A DNA stretch of 41,746 nt, from contig NZ_JACHJN010000019.1 in assembly GCF_014203665.1 (NCBI RefSeq), positions 1 to 41,746 of the forward strand, given 5' to 3'. Made by a program: the position numbers and the translations under genes. Source of the DNA: Saccharothrix tamanrassetensis (GTDB taxonomy: Bacteria; Actinomycetota; Actinomycetes; Mycobacteriales; Pseudonocardiaceae). Below the pieces are notes generated by a model. It searched no databases. It had not been told where the DNA came from and saw nothing but the letters and a program-made list of their open reading frames with translations. Every line of letters starts with the position of its first letter. Within the stretch, counting starts at the first letter, position 1. This document shows positions 24,244 to 31,926 of the stretch, one piece after another.

Positions 24244-25212
24244 GTGGCCACCCCTGACCACCGCGCGACCGGCCGTGGGTTGACCGCGGCTCTCGCCGCC
24301 CTCGCCCTGCTCGTGCTCTCCGCCTGCGGGAGCGGATCAGACGCCGCGCCGGCCGCGCCCGCGTCCTCCGGGCCGGTCACGGTCACCCACGCGCAGGGCA
24401 CCGCCACCCTCCAGGCCACCCCGGTCAAGGTCGTGGTGTTCGACATCGGTGCCCTGGTCACGCTCGACGACCTCGGCGTGCCGGTGGCGGGCGTGCCCAA
24501 GCTGGAGGGGCTGCCCGAGCGGCTGGCCAAGTACGCGGGCGAGCAGTACACCAAGGTGGGCACCCTCTTCGAGCCCGACTACGAGAAGGTCAACGAGCTC
24601 GCCCCCGACCTGATCATCGTCGGCGGTCGGTCGGCGCCCGCCTACGCCGAGCTGTCCAAGATCGCCACCACGATCGACCTGTCCGTGGACAACGCGAAGT
24701 TCCTGACCAGCCTGCGCGAGCGGGTCGAAGCCGTGGGCACGGTCTTCGGCAAGCAGGACGAGGTGCGCCGCCGCCTCGACGCGCTGTCGGCCAAGATCTC
24801 CGAGATCGCCGGCCGCACCCCCGCCCAGGGCAAGCGGGGCCTGATCGTGCTCACCACCGGCGGCAAGATCAGCGCCTACGGCCCCGGCTCCCGCTTCGGC
24901 CTCATCCACGACGCGCTGGGCGTGCAGCCCGCCGCCGACGGGCTGGGCACCGACATCCACGGCAACGCCGTCTCTCCCGAGTTCATCGCCCAGACCAACC
25001 CCGACGTCCTCTACGTGGTCGACCGCGACTCGGCCATCGGCGAGAACGGCCAGGCCGCCCGCCGGGTGCTGGACAACGCGCTGGTCAACGGAACCAACGC
25101 CGCCCGCAACAACCGCGTCGTCTACCTGGAGCCGTTCCCGTGGTACGTCGCGCCCACCGGGCTGAGCTCGGTCGAGTCCATGGTCGCGGCGATCGGCGAC
25201 AGCCTGTCGTGA
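24244..25212 (+). CDS. Iron-siderophore ABC transporter substrate-binding lipoprotein
   Basis: This 322-residue protein starts at GTG 24244, where GAGGAG is correctly spaced; the GTG at 24235 lies too close to that site. A signal peptide ends in a lipobox VLSAC with Cys28 as the lipidated residue. The mature part follows the FatB/CeuA-type periplasmic binding protein fold: VKVVVFDIGALVTLDDLGV, the VNELAPDLIIVGGRSAPAYAEL linker helix, TTGGKISAYGPGSRFGLIHDALGV and NNRVVYLEPFPWYVAPTGLSS. This subgroup binds ferric catecholate-type siderophores or their precursors at the outer face of the membrane. It is the first gene of a four-gene operon with overlapping stops and starts. The iron box upstream predicts repression when iron is plentiful. 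No siderophore biosynthesis genes lie in the window. Confidence 0.93.
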   Translation: MATPDHRATGRGLTAALAALALLVLSACGSGSDAAPAAPASSGPVTVTHAQGTATLQATPVKVVVFDIGALVTLDDLGVPVAGVPKLEGLPERLAKYAGEQYTKVGTLFEPDYEKVNELAPDLIIVGGRSAPAYAELSKIATTIDLSVDNAKFLTSLRERVEAVGTVFGKQDEVRRRLDALSAKISEIAGRTPAQGKRGLIVLTTGGKISAYGPGSRFGLIHDALGVQPAADGLGTDIHGNAVSPEFIAQTNPDVLYVVDRDSAIGENGQAARRVLDNALVNGTNAARNNRVVYLEPFPWYVAPTGLSSVESMVAAIGDSLS

Positions 25213-26201
25213 GCCCGAGCACCGGACGACGGTGGGAGGTCCGCGAGCGCCACCTGGCGCTCGCGGTCCTCCTGCTGGTCCCCGCCGCGTTCGCCTCGCT
25301 GTTCGTCGGGGCCGGCGAGCTGAGCCCGCTGGACCTGCTGCGCGCGGACTCCGGCGCGGCGCTCCTGCTGCTGGAGTCGCGGCTGCCCCGCCTGCTGGCG
25401 ATCCTGCTGGCCGGGACGGCGATGAGCGTGGCGGGGCTGGTGATGATGCACATCACCCGCAACCGCTTCGTCTCGCCGTCCACGGCGGGCACGACCGAAT
25501 CAGCCGTTCTGGGCGTGTTCGTCGCCACGGCCTTCCTCGGCGCCGAGTCGGTGATGGTCAAGATGGTCGTGGCGCTGGGGTTCGCCCTGCTCGGCACCCT
25601 GTTCTTCCTGTGGGTGCTGCGCAGGCTGACCTTCGCCGACGTGATCGTCGTGCCGCTGGTGGGCATCATGCTCGGCGGCGTGATCACGGCGGTGACCACG
25701 TTCTTCGCCTATCGCGCCGACCTGCTCCAGTCGCTGTCGGCGTGGACCAACGGCGACTTCTCCTCGGTGCTGCGCGGGCGCTACGAGCTGCTGTGGCTGA
25801 CCGCGGCGGTGACGGTGGGGTGCTACCTCTACGCCAACCGGTTCACCGTGGCGGGGGTGGGCCGCGACTTCGCGGTCAACCTCGGCGTGCACTACGACCG
25901 GGTGGTCAACCTGGGGCTGTTCCTGGTCTCCGCGACCACGGCCGCGGTGGTGGTGACGGTCGGCAACATCCCCTTCATCGGGTTGGTGGTGCCGAACCTG
26001 GTCACCCTGCTGCTGGGTGACAACCTGCGCCGCGTGCTGCCGGTGACCGCCCTGGCGGGAGCGGCCTTCGTGCTGGCCTGTGACGTCGTCGGCAGGGTCG
26101 TGCGCCACCCCTACGAGATCCCGGTGGAGACCGTCGCGGGCGTGGTGGGCAGCGTCGTGTTCCTCCTGCTGGTGCTGCGCGTCCGGCGTGTGGCGGGGTG
26201 A
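25209..26201 (+). CDS. Iron-siderophore ABC transporter permease, FecCD family (FatD/CeuB-like)
   Basis: This 330-residue protein starts at GTG 25209, sharing 4 bp with the preceding stop. It has about nine to ten membrane helices (LALAVLLLVPAAFASLFVG, LPRLLAILLAGTAMSVAGLVM, MVVALGFALLGTLFFLWVL, VIVVPLVGIMLGGVITAV). Family motifs include RLPRLLAILLAGTAMSVAG, the ATPase-contact region with NLGVHYDRV, and NIPFIGLVVPNLVTLLLGDN, the FecCD signature. It forms half of the transmembrane channel with the next permease. The shorter loops and M-x-HITRN motif in place of LQ-x-xTRNPLA are typical of the FatCD/CeuBC subgroup. Overlapping starts show tight operon organisation. Confidence 0.94.
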   Translation: MSPSTGRRWEVRERHLALAVLLLVPAAFASLFVGAGELSPLDLLRADSGAALLLLESRLPRLLAILLAGTAMSVAGLVMMHITRNRFVSPSTAGTTESAVLGVFVATAFLGAESVMVKMVVALGFALLGTLFFLWVLRRLTFADVIVVPLVGIMLGGVITAVTTFFAYRADLLQSLSAWTNGDFSSVLRGRYELLWLTAAVTVGCYLYANRFTVAGVGRDFAVNLGVHYDRVVNLGLFLVSATTAAVVVTVGNIPFIGLVVPNLVTLLLGDNLRRVLPVTALAGAAFVLACDVVGRVVRHPYEIPVETVAGVVGSVVFLLLVLRVRRVAG

Positions 26202-27187
26202 GCCGGGTGACCTCGGCCGAGACCTTCGCCCGAGTGCGCCGCCGGGAGAACCGGGTGCTGGCGCTGCTGGCCTTGGCCGCCGTGGCGACGGTCGTCGCCT
26301 TCTGCTTGATCGCGTTGCGCGGCAACTGGGAGTACGCGCTGACCATCCGGGCCCGCAAGGTGGCCGCGATGGTCGTGGTCGGCTGCGCAGTGGCGGTGTC
26401 CAGCGTGCTGTTCCAAACGGTCACCAACAACCGCGTGCTCACACCGGGCATCATGGGGTTCGACTCGTTGTTCGTGTTGGTCCAGACGCTGGTCGTGTAC
26501 TTCTTCGGCGCGCTGGCCCTCAGCTCGGCCGATCCGCGCCTGATGTTCGCCGGGCAGGTCGTGGCCATGGTCGTCTTCGCCGGCGCGCTGTACCGGTGGC
26601 TGTTCGACCGGCGCAGCCGCGACCTCTACGTGCTGGTGCTGGCCGGAGTCGTCTGCGGCACGCTGTTCTCCAGCCTGTCCTCGCTGGCCGCGCGGCTGAT
26701 CAACCCGAACGACTTCGTCGTGCTGCAGGACACCCTGTTCGCCAACTTCAACAGCGTCGACCGGAACCTGCTGGCGGTCTCGGCGGCGCTGGTAGCGGTG
26801 GTATCTCTCTGGATGGTCAGGTTGTTCCCGCGGCTGGACGTGCTCGCCCTGGGCCGTGAGCACGCCCTGAACCTCGGTGTGGACCACCGCTCGGTGGTCA
26901 ACCAGGTGCTCGTCGCCGTCGCCGTGCTGGTGTCGGTGGCCACCGCGCTGGTCGGGCCGATCACCTTCCTCGGCTTGCTGGTGGCGAACCTGGCCCGGCA
27001 GTTCGCGGGCGTGTCCCGCCACCGGGTCGTGGTGCCCGCGTCGGCGCTGCTCGCGGTGGTGGCCCTGGTGGGCGGGCAGCTCGTGCTGGAGCGGGTGTTC
27101 GCGCTCGACACCGCGCTCAGCGTCATCATCAACTTCGTGGGCGGGATCTACTTCATCGCCCTGCTGATCCGAGAGGCCAAGCGGTGA
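26198..27187 (+). CDS. Iron-siderophore ABC transporter permease, FecCD family (FatC/CeuC-like)
   Basis: This 329-residue protein starts at GTG 26198, overlapping the previous stop by 4 bp. About nine membrane helices are visible (VLALLALAAVATVVAFCLIAL, VAAMVVVGCAVAVSSVLFQ, FDSLFVLVQTLVVYFFGALAL, LLAVSAALVAVVSLWMVRLF). Its signatures are VSSVLFQTVTNNRVLTPGIMGFDSLF near residues 68-93, the coupling stretch EHALNLGVDHRSV, and GPITFLGLLVANLARQFAG. It pairs with the other permease to form the inner-membrane channel for a ferric siderophore. The gene overlaps the ATPase gene by 4 bp. Confidence 0.94.
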   Translation: MSRVTSAETFARVRRRENRVLALLALAAVATVVAFCLIALRGNWEYALTIRARKVAAMVVVGCAVAVSSVLFQTVTNNRVLTPGIMGFDSLFVLVQTLVVYFFGALALSSADPRLMFAGQVVAMVVFAGALYRWLFDRRSRDLYVLVLAGVVCGTLFSSLSSLAARLINPNDFVVLQDTLFANFNSVDRNLLAVSAALVAVVSLWMVRLFPRLDVLALGREHALNLGVDHRSVVNQVLVAVAVLVSVATALVGPITFLGLLVANLARQFAGVSRHRVVVPASALLAVVALVGGQLVLERVFALDTALSVIINFVGGIYFIALLIREAKR

Positions 27188-27942
27188 TCGAGGTCCGCAA
27201 CGTCACCAAGACCTACGGCTCGACCAGGGTCCTCGACGACGTGTCGCTGACGATCGTCCCCGGAGGGGTCACCTCGATCATCGGGGCCAACGGGGCGGGC
27301 AAGTCGACGCTGCTGTCGATCATCGGCAGGCTGCTGCCCGCGGACTCCGGCCGGGTCACCGTCGACGGGCTGGACGTGACCACCACCCCCGGTGCCACGC
27401 TCGCCAAGCGGCTGGCGGTGCTGCGCCAGGAGAACCACACCAGCATCCGGCTCAGCGTGCGGGAGCTGGTGGCCTTCGGCCGCTTCCCGCACTCGCGCGG
27501 GCGGCTCACCGCCGCCGACCTGGCCACCGTGGACGAGGCCATCGCCTACTTCGAGCTGGAGGAGTTCGCCGACCGGCAGCTCGACCAGCTCTCCGGCGGC
27601 CAGCGCCAGCGCGCGCACGTGGCCGCGGTGCTCTGCCAGGACACCGACTACGTGCTGCTCGACGAGCCGCTGAACAACCTGGACATGCGGCACAGCGTGC
27701 AGATGATGCGCCGCCTGCGGCGGATGGCGCGGGACTTCGCCAAGACGGTCGTGCTGGTCGTGCACGACATCAACTTCGCCTCCTGCCACTCCGACGAGGT
27801 GATCGCGATGCGCGACGGCGGTGTCGTGGCCCAGGGCCCCACCGCGGAGCTGATGACGCCCGAGCTGCTGAGCACGGTGTTCGACCTCGACATCGCCGTC
27901 CACGACATCGACGGCAACCGCATCGGCGTCTACTACAGTTGA
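27184..27942 (+). CDS. Iron-siderophore ABC transporter ATP-binding protein
   Basis: This 252-residue protein starts at GTG 27184, a 4-bp overlap with the permease. It is a complete ABC ATPase: Walker A GANGAGKST (34-42), Q-loop RQEN (81-84), signature LSGGQ (136-140), Walker B VLLDEP (157-162), D-loop NNLD and the switch His194 in VVHDINFA. It energises the two FecCD permeases. The end (HDIDGNRIGVYYS) matches the usual C-terminus of FatE/CeuD-type ATPases, so the protein is intact. The reading frame of a foreign stub continues directly after its TGA (see next feature). Confidence 0.95.
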   Translation: MIEVRNVTKTYGSTRVLDDVSLTIVPGGVTSIIGANGAGKSTLLSIIGRLLPADSGRVTVDGLDVTTTPGATLAKRLAVLRQENHTSIRLSVRELVAFGRFPHSRGRLTAADLATVDEAIAYFELEEFADRQLDQLSGGQRQRAHVAAVLCQDTDYVLLDEPLNNLDMRHSVQMMRRLRRMARDFAKTVVLVVHDINFASCHSDEVIAMRDGGVVAQGPTAELMTPELLSTVFDLDIAVHDIDGNRIGVYYS

Positions 27943-28083
27943 CGGCCTTCCGCCGAAGAGGAGTTGCTGCGCGGTGTGCCGGGGCTCAAGCGGGTGGGCA
28001 CCTCGGTGCGCCAGCCGTGCGGCCCGTCGGAGCACAACTGCGCGCTGCAACTGAAGAACGCCGGTGTGGAGGTCGACAAGTGA
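27943..28083 (+). pseudogene. C-terminal stub of an unidentified protein, possibly a polymorphic toxin
   Basis: Directly after the ATPase stop, the same frame reads on as protein-like sequence for 46 codons (SAEEELLRGVPGLKRV, then RQPCGPSEHNCALQLKNAG) before TGA 28081-28083. No proper start exists except weak TTG/GTG codons, and there is no room for a gene. The stop overlaps the next start as GTGA, the arrangement expected of a toxin gene and its immunity gene. I do not recognise the domain. The likely history is a toxin gene whose 5' part was lost by recombination next to the importer operon. A tiny expressed peptide cannot be ruled out. Confidence 0.5.
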
Positions 28084-28682
28084 CCGTGTACGACGAGGCG
28101 CTGGACGACTTCGCCGAGCGGGTCGACCGGCTGCCCCGCCGCGCCGTCGCCGCGCTGTTCGCGGCCTGCGCCGCCGCACTGGTCCCCGAGTACCGCCGCT
28201 GGGCCGCCCACGTCGGCGCGTCCGCGGAGCCGCTGGCCGACCGGGTGCTGGCGGCGGCCCGCGGCTACGCCACGACCGGCACGGCACCATCCGGGGTCGA
28301 CACCCTGCTGGCGGAGGTGGAGGAAGCCACCCCGCCGGGCGAATCACCCGACGACTACCCGTCCACCGCGGCCCAGGACTGCTGGATCTGCGTCGACCTC
28401 GCGATCCGGGTCATCGCCGACCCCGACCACGAGCCGGGCACCGGCATCGAGTACGCCCTGGAGCCGATCGTCCAGAAAGCCACCGAACGTGTGCACGGGG
28501 TGACCGAGGTCGGCAGTGGGCCGGACGAGGACGCACAGGTGGCCGCGGTCCTGGCCGAACCCGATGTCGCCGCGGCACTCGACTTCGTCACGTGGGCCAC
28601 CGGTCACCTCGCCGGCCGTCCGGACCCGACCGACGCCGATTTGGCGGAACTCGACCGCCGCGCCGGCGTCCTGGCTCCATAG
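28080..28682 (+). CDS. Imm5/DUF416-like helical protein, probable immunity protein
   Basis: This 200-residue protein starts at GTG 28080-28082, overlapping the stop of the upstream stub. It is Ala-, Asp- and Glu-rich, acidic and all-helical in appearance, without signal peptide. The N-terminus (LPRRAVAALFAACAAALVPEYRRWAAHVG) recalls DUF416 proteins, and the middle (STAAQDCWICVDLAIRVIAD) recalls Imm5-type immunity proteins, which carry a conserved Ala-x-Asp and Asp-x-x-Ile-Arg pattern. Immunity proteins bind and block the toxin encoded just upstream. Here the toxin gene is reduced to a stub, so this would be an orphan immunity gene. Family assignment is from motif memory and remains uncertain between the two. 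Confidence 0.6.
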   Translation: MTVYDEALDDFAERVDRLPRRAVAALFAACAAALVPEYRRWAAHVGASAEPLADRVLAAARGYATTGTAPSGVDTLLAEVEEATPPGESPDDYPSTAAQDCWICVDLAIRVIADPDHEPGTGIEYALEPIVQKATERVHGVTEVGSGPDEDAQVAAVLAEPDVAAALDFVTWATGHLAGRPDPTDADLAELDRRAGVLAP

Positions 28683-28712
28683 CGCCCGATCCTCGGCGCG
28701 AAGCGCGGCGTC

Positions 28713-28982
28713 CTAGCGGGTGCACTCCCAGATCACCATGGCACTGTACGGGCCGGGGTCGAATTTGAAGATCTCCTCGCACTGGCTGTCCGGGTCGGTG
28801 AACCCGTCGGCCTCGGCCTTCTCCGCCGCGTCCCACCGGGCGTACATCAGGGCGAACCCGAAGTCGCTGCTGCCGTCTCCGCGGAACTGCGCGGTGTAGG
28901 TGTCGGCGTGCGCGATCCCGCCGCCCAGGAGCAGCGCGGCGAGGGCGATCGGCAGGGCGCGGGCCAGGCGTGTGAGTGTCAT
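28713..28982 (-). CDS. Small secreted protein, function unknown
   Basis: This 89-residue protein starts at ATG 28982. A signal peptide (TRLARALPIALAALLLGGGIAHA, cleavage after ~26) leads to a 60-residue mature domain with two cysteines (in DSQCEEIF and WECTR-end), likely one disulfide, and several aromatic residues (FGFALMYARWDAA). GGAGG touches the ATG, which is too close to act normally, and a TAGCGT hexamer sits 6 bp upstream of the ATG (28989-28994 on the minus strand). The mRNA is therefore probably leaderless. It converges on the immunity-like gene, 30 bp apart. No family recognised. Confidence 0.6.
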   Translation of the reverse strand: MTLTRLARALPIALAALLLGGGIAHADTYTAQFRGDGSSDFGFALMYARWDAAEKAEADGFTDPDSQCEEIFKFDPGPYSAMVIWECTR

Positions 28983-29077
28983 CCTCCGACGCTAGGAGCA
29001 ACCGCGCGGCCGTTGTCCGCACCGAGGGGGTCTGCCGGGAATTCTTCGCCGGCCCAGGGGTGACGAGAGGATCGCGG

Positions 29078-29278
29078 ATGCGTTCCGCACGAGATCGCAG
29101 ACCCCTGATCCGCACCAGACCCGCGTGGGCCGCCGTGGTGCCGGCCGCCGCGCTCGCACTCGCCTCGACCTGCGTGCCCGGTGCGGCGACACCTGCGTCG
29201 ACCTCACCGCCGGTTCGGCATCTCCCACAGCACGGCCTGGCGCCCTCGGGCGCTTGGTCGCCCGTCCTGGGTCAGTAG
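29078..29278 (+). CDS. Possible very small exported peptide or truncated exported protein
   Basis: The 66-residue frame starts at ATG 29078 with AGAGG about 8 nt upstream. The first ~35 residues look like an export signal with arginines (RSARDRRPLIRTRPAW) and a hydrophobic core (AAVVPAAALALASTC); the rest is short and Pro/Ser-rich. It ends 9 bp before the SUKH-like gene. It could be the start of a longer secreted protein that has been cut, or a chance frame. Evidence is limited to the signal-like N-terminus. Confidence 0.3.
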   Translation: MRSARDRRPLIRTRPAWAAVVPAAALALASTCVPGAATPASTSPPVRHLPQHGLAPSGAWSPVLGQ

Positions 29279-29287
29279 CCTGCACAA

Positions 29288-29899
29288 ATGGTCAATCCGT
29301 TCGGGATGAAGCTCGGCGCCAAGGCCGCCCGCCTGCTGGCCCGGCTCGGGCGCACCGAGATCCGCCCGGGGCTGACGGAGCAGGAGTTGGCCGGTGTCGA
29401 AGCGCGGTTCGGGTTCTCGTTCGCCGACGACCACCGCGCTTTTCTCGCGGTGGGGCTGCCCACGGGAGGGGGGTGGCCCGACTGGCGCCGCGGCAACGCC
29501 GCCCAGCTCCGTTCCTGGCTCGACAAGCCGGTCGAGGGCGTGGTGTTCGCGGTGGCGGAGGCGAACTTCTGGCATCCGGGTTGGGGCACGCGGCCTGCTG
29601 GGCGGGCCGCCGCCGTGGCCGGCGCGAGGGCGCACCTGGCGTCAGTGCCGCAGCTGGTCCCAGTCTACTCGCATCGCTACCTGCCCGCGGGCCGGGCGAC
29701 ATCCGCTCACCCGGTGTTGTCGATCCGCGGCGCCGACATCATCCCCTACGGATACGACCTCATCGACTACGTGCACCGGGAGTTCGGTGGCCAGCAGGAC
29801 AGCACCGACGAGGGGCGGCAGGTCGTCGCCGCCACAGCGACGTTCTGGGCGGACTTCCTGTCCTGGTCGAACCGGGAGGGTGACTCCGGCGCCGGGTGA
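29288..29899 (+). CDS. SMI1/KNR4 (SUKH) superfamily-like protein
   Basis: This 203-residue cytoplasmic protein starts at ATG 29288. The fold signature is visible from residue ~28: PGLTEQELAGVEARFGFSFADDHRAFLAVGLPTGGGWPDW, the SUKH start in which the first helix and FxFxxDHRAFL strand precede a Gly-rich turn. It is followed by EGVVFAVAEANFWHPGWG, VPQLVPVYSHRYLP, HPVLSIRGADIIPYGYDLIDYVHREF. These match the actinomycete SMI1/KNR4 branch. SUKH proteins often act as immunity proteins against contact-dependent or secreted nuclease toxins, though many are housekeeping orphans. Its position near the Imm5/DUF416-like gene and a toxin-like stub supports an immunity-gene island. No partner toxin lies next to it. 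Confidence 0.78.
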   Translation: MVNPFGMKLGAKAARLLARLGRTEIRPGLTEQELAGVEARFGFSFADDHRAFLAVGLPTGGGWPDWRRGNAAQLRSWLDKPVEGVVFAVAEANFWHPGWGTRPAGRAAAVAGARAHLASVPQLVPVYSHRYLPAGRATSAHPVLSIRGADIIPYGYDLIDYVHREFGGQQDSTDEGRQVVAATATFWADFLSWSNREGDSGAG

Positions 29900-30090
29900 T
29901 CGAGTCAGGCGCTCAGCTTGCCCCCCATTCCGGACGACCCGCTGTGCCAGGTGGAATTCTGCATCCCGCGTACGCCCAGATCTTCCAGGTGAGTGCCCGC
30001 TGCTCGCAGTCGCATCAGCACCAGCGAGACGCGGCGGCGGCTTGGGGCGGTGTGAGCTGACGTTCCCGGCCGGCTCGAAGTGCGCAGGCC

Positions 30091-30765
30091 TCACTCGGCG
30101 ACGACCAGTCCTACCCGGTAGGCGAGTACCACCGCCTGCACGCGGTCACGCAGGTCGAGTTTGGTCAGGATCCGGGAGACGTAGGTCTTCACCGTTTCCG
30201 TGGTGATGCACAGCTTCTCGGCGATCTCCGCGTTCGACAGGCCCGCGGCGAGCTGTCCGAGCACTTCGAGTTCCCGGCGAGCGAGGGTCTGCCGGACGTG
30301 GTCCAGGGCCGGGCGGGTGGTGTCGGTGGGTCGCAGGCGCTCGGCGAAATGGCCGATCAAGGCACGGGTGACGGCCGGGGCCACCAGCGATTCCCCGGCG
30401 GCGACAGTGCGCACGCCCTTGATCAGTTCCGCCGGTGGCGCGTCCTTGAGCAGGAACCCGCTGGCGCCGGCCTTGAGCGCCTCGTAGACGTATTCGTCGA
30501 CGTTGAAGGTGGTGACCATCAACACCTTCGCCGGGTTGCCCACGCCGGGCCCGGCCAGCCTGCGAGTGGCCTCGATACCGTCGAGGATGGGCATGCGGAT
30601 GTCCATCACCACGACGTCCGGGCGCAACCGCAGCGTCTCCTCGACGGCCTGCCTGCCGTCCGCGGCCTCGCCGACGACCTCCATGTCCGGTTGCGCCGAG
30701 AAGATCGTGGTGTACCCGGCGCGCACCAGTTCCTGGTCCTCGCACACCAGAACCCGGATAGTCAT
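30091..30765 (-). CDS. NarL/FixJ-family response regulator
   Basis: This 224-residue protein starts at ATG 30765, overlapping the stop of the kinase gene (ATGA at 30762-30765). The receiver domain is standard: acidic Glu9-Asp10 (VLVCEDQ), phosphoacceptor Asp55 (VVVMDIRMP), Thr in MVTTFN and Lys107 in GFLLKDAP. The C-terminal ~65 residues are a LuxR-type helix-turn-helix (LARRELEVLGQLAAGLSNAEIAEKLCITTETVKTYVSRILTKLDLRDRVQAVVLAY). It is the last gene of the CPBP protease/kinase/regulator operon. Such systems in actinomycetes often regulate transporters or envelope functions; target genes are not evident here. Confidence 0.95.
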   Translation of the reverse strand: MTIRVLVCEDQELVRAGYTTIFSAQPDMEVVGEAADGRQAVEETLRLRPDVVVMDIRMPILDGIEATRRLAGPGVGNPAKVLMVTTFNVDEYVYEALKAGASGFLLKDAPPAELIKGVRTVAAGESLVAPAVTRALIGHFAERLRPTDTTRPALDHVRQTLARRELEVLGQLAAGLSNAEIAEKLCITTETVKTYVSRILTKLDLRDRVQAVVLAYRVGLVVAE

Positions 30766-31910
30766 GCCTGCCTCCGTGACGGGATGAGAGCGTGCACCCG
30801 GAACCCGCCTTCGGGTCGGGCCGCGGCGACCAGTTCACCACCGAGTATCCGTACCCGCTCCCGCAGTCCGCTCAGGCCGCGCCCACCCGACCCGACCGCG
30901 GGTGTGCCCGCGGAGACCCCGTCCGTCGTCACCTCGATCTCGATCCGGTCGTCGTGATCGTCGATCCGGACCCGGGTCAGGTGTCCCGTCGCGTACTTCA
31001 TCGCGTTGGTCAGCGCCTCCTGCACCACCCGGTACGCCGCCAACTCGACGTCGACGGCGTGCTCACGCCGGTCGCCCCGCCTGTTCAGCTCGACCGGCTG
31101 ACCGGACAACCGGGCCTGTTCGACGAGGTCGCTGACCCGGCCCAGGGTCGGTGACCGGTCGGCCCGCGCCGAGTCACCCGTCGCCTCGAGCACGCCGAGC
31201 AGGTGACGCAGTTCCGTCAACGCCCGGCGGCCCGTGACGCTGATGGCGTCGAGCCCCTCCCCCACGCGTTCCGGCGCCCCGTCGAGCAGGAACTGCGCCG
31301 CGTCCGCCTGGACGACCATCGCGGTCACGTGGTGGGTCACCACATCGTGCAGGTCCCGGGCGATGCGGGCCCGCTCTCCGGCGGTCGCCACCTCGACACT
31401 CAGCCGACGGTTCTCCGCCTCCTCGGCCCGCCACCGGCGCATCGCGGTCCCGGCCATCCACATCACCACCGAACTCAGGCAGAAGACGACGAACACTTGG
31501 AACTGACTGGGCGAACCCAGCAGGTGCAACGTGATCGCCAGGCCGGTGTAGCCCGCGGTCGCTGCCACCGCTGTGACCCGGCGGTACCGGACCTGGTGCG
31601 CCCCGACCGCGAAGAGCGCCAGGTAGAGCCCGATGCCGGCGATGGTGTCCGGGTAGCCGAACGACTGGTGCAGTGCGAAGGCGATACCGGTGACCGCCAG
31701 ACAGCCCGCCGGCCAGCGCCGTCTGATCGCCAGCGGCGCGGCTTGCGCGATGACCAGCACGAGCGCGAGCGCGTCGACCGGGCGTTTCGGCAAGTCCCCG
31801 AGCTGAGGGCCGATGGTCGACACGGTCGGTACGAACGCCAGGGCCGTGAGAACCAGCGCGAGCGCACTGTCCTTGGTGGACGGGGACAGTCGCTGCCACC
31901 TTAGGAGCAT
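30762..31910 (-). CDS. Sensor histidine kinase (HisKA_3 type)
   Basis: This 382-residue protein starts at ATG 31910, 16 bp after the CPBP protease stop; a longer frame upstream overlaps that gene and is not protein-like. Residues ~14-155 contain five or so membrane helices (SALALVLTALAFVPTV, ALALVLVIAQAAPLAI, LYLALFAVGAHQV, VVFCLSSVVMWMAGTAM). The phosphoacceptor is His188 in RIARDLHDVVTHHVTAMVVQA. The ATPase domain has Asn302 in VVQEALTNAMKYA and GRGLSGLRERV (343-353). It should phosphorylate the response regulator encoded with overlap downstream. The signal sensed is unknown; no extracytoplasmic domain of size is present. Confidence 0.95.
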   Translation of the reverse strand: MLLRWQRLSPSTKDSALALVLTALAFVPTVSTIGPQLGDLPKRPVDALALVLVIAQAAPLAIRRRWPAGCLAVTGIAFALHQSFGYPDTIAGIGLYLALFAVGAHQVRYRRVTAVAATAGYTGLAITLHLLGSPSQFQVFVVFCLSSVVMWMAGTAMRRWRAEEAENRRLSVEVATAGERARIARDLHDVVTHHVTAMVVQADAAQFLLDGAPERVGEGLDAISVTGRRALTELRHLLGVLEATGDSARADRSPTLGRVSDLVEQARLSGQPVELNRRGDRREHAVDVELAAYRVVQEALTNAMKYATGHLTRVRIDDHDDRIEIEVTTDGVSAGTPAVGSGGRGLSGLRERVRILGGELVAAARPEGGFRVHALIPSRRQA

Positions 31911-31926
31911 CGCGCGAGCGTACTGG

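Noticed and set aside
24244..27942. Siderophore biosynthesis cluster
   Set aside because: Only uptake genes are present; no NRPS, NIS synthetase or catechol genes are in the window.
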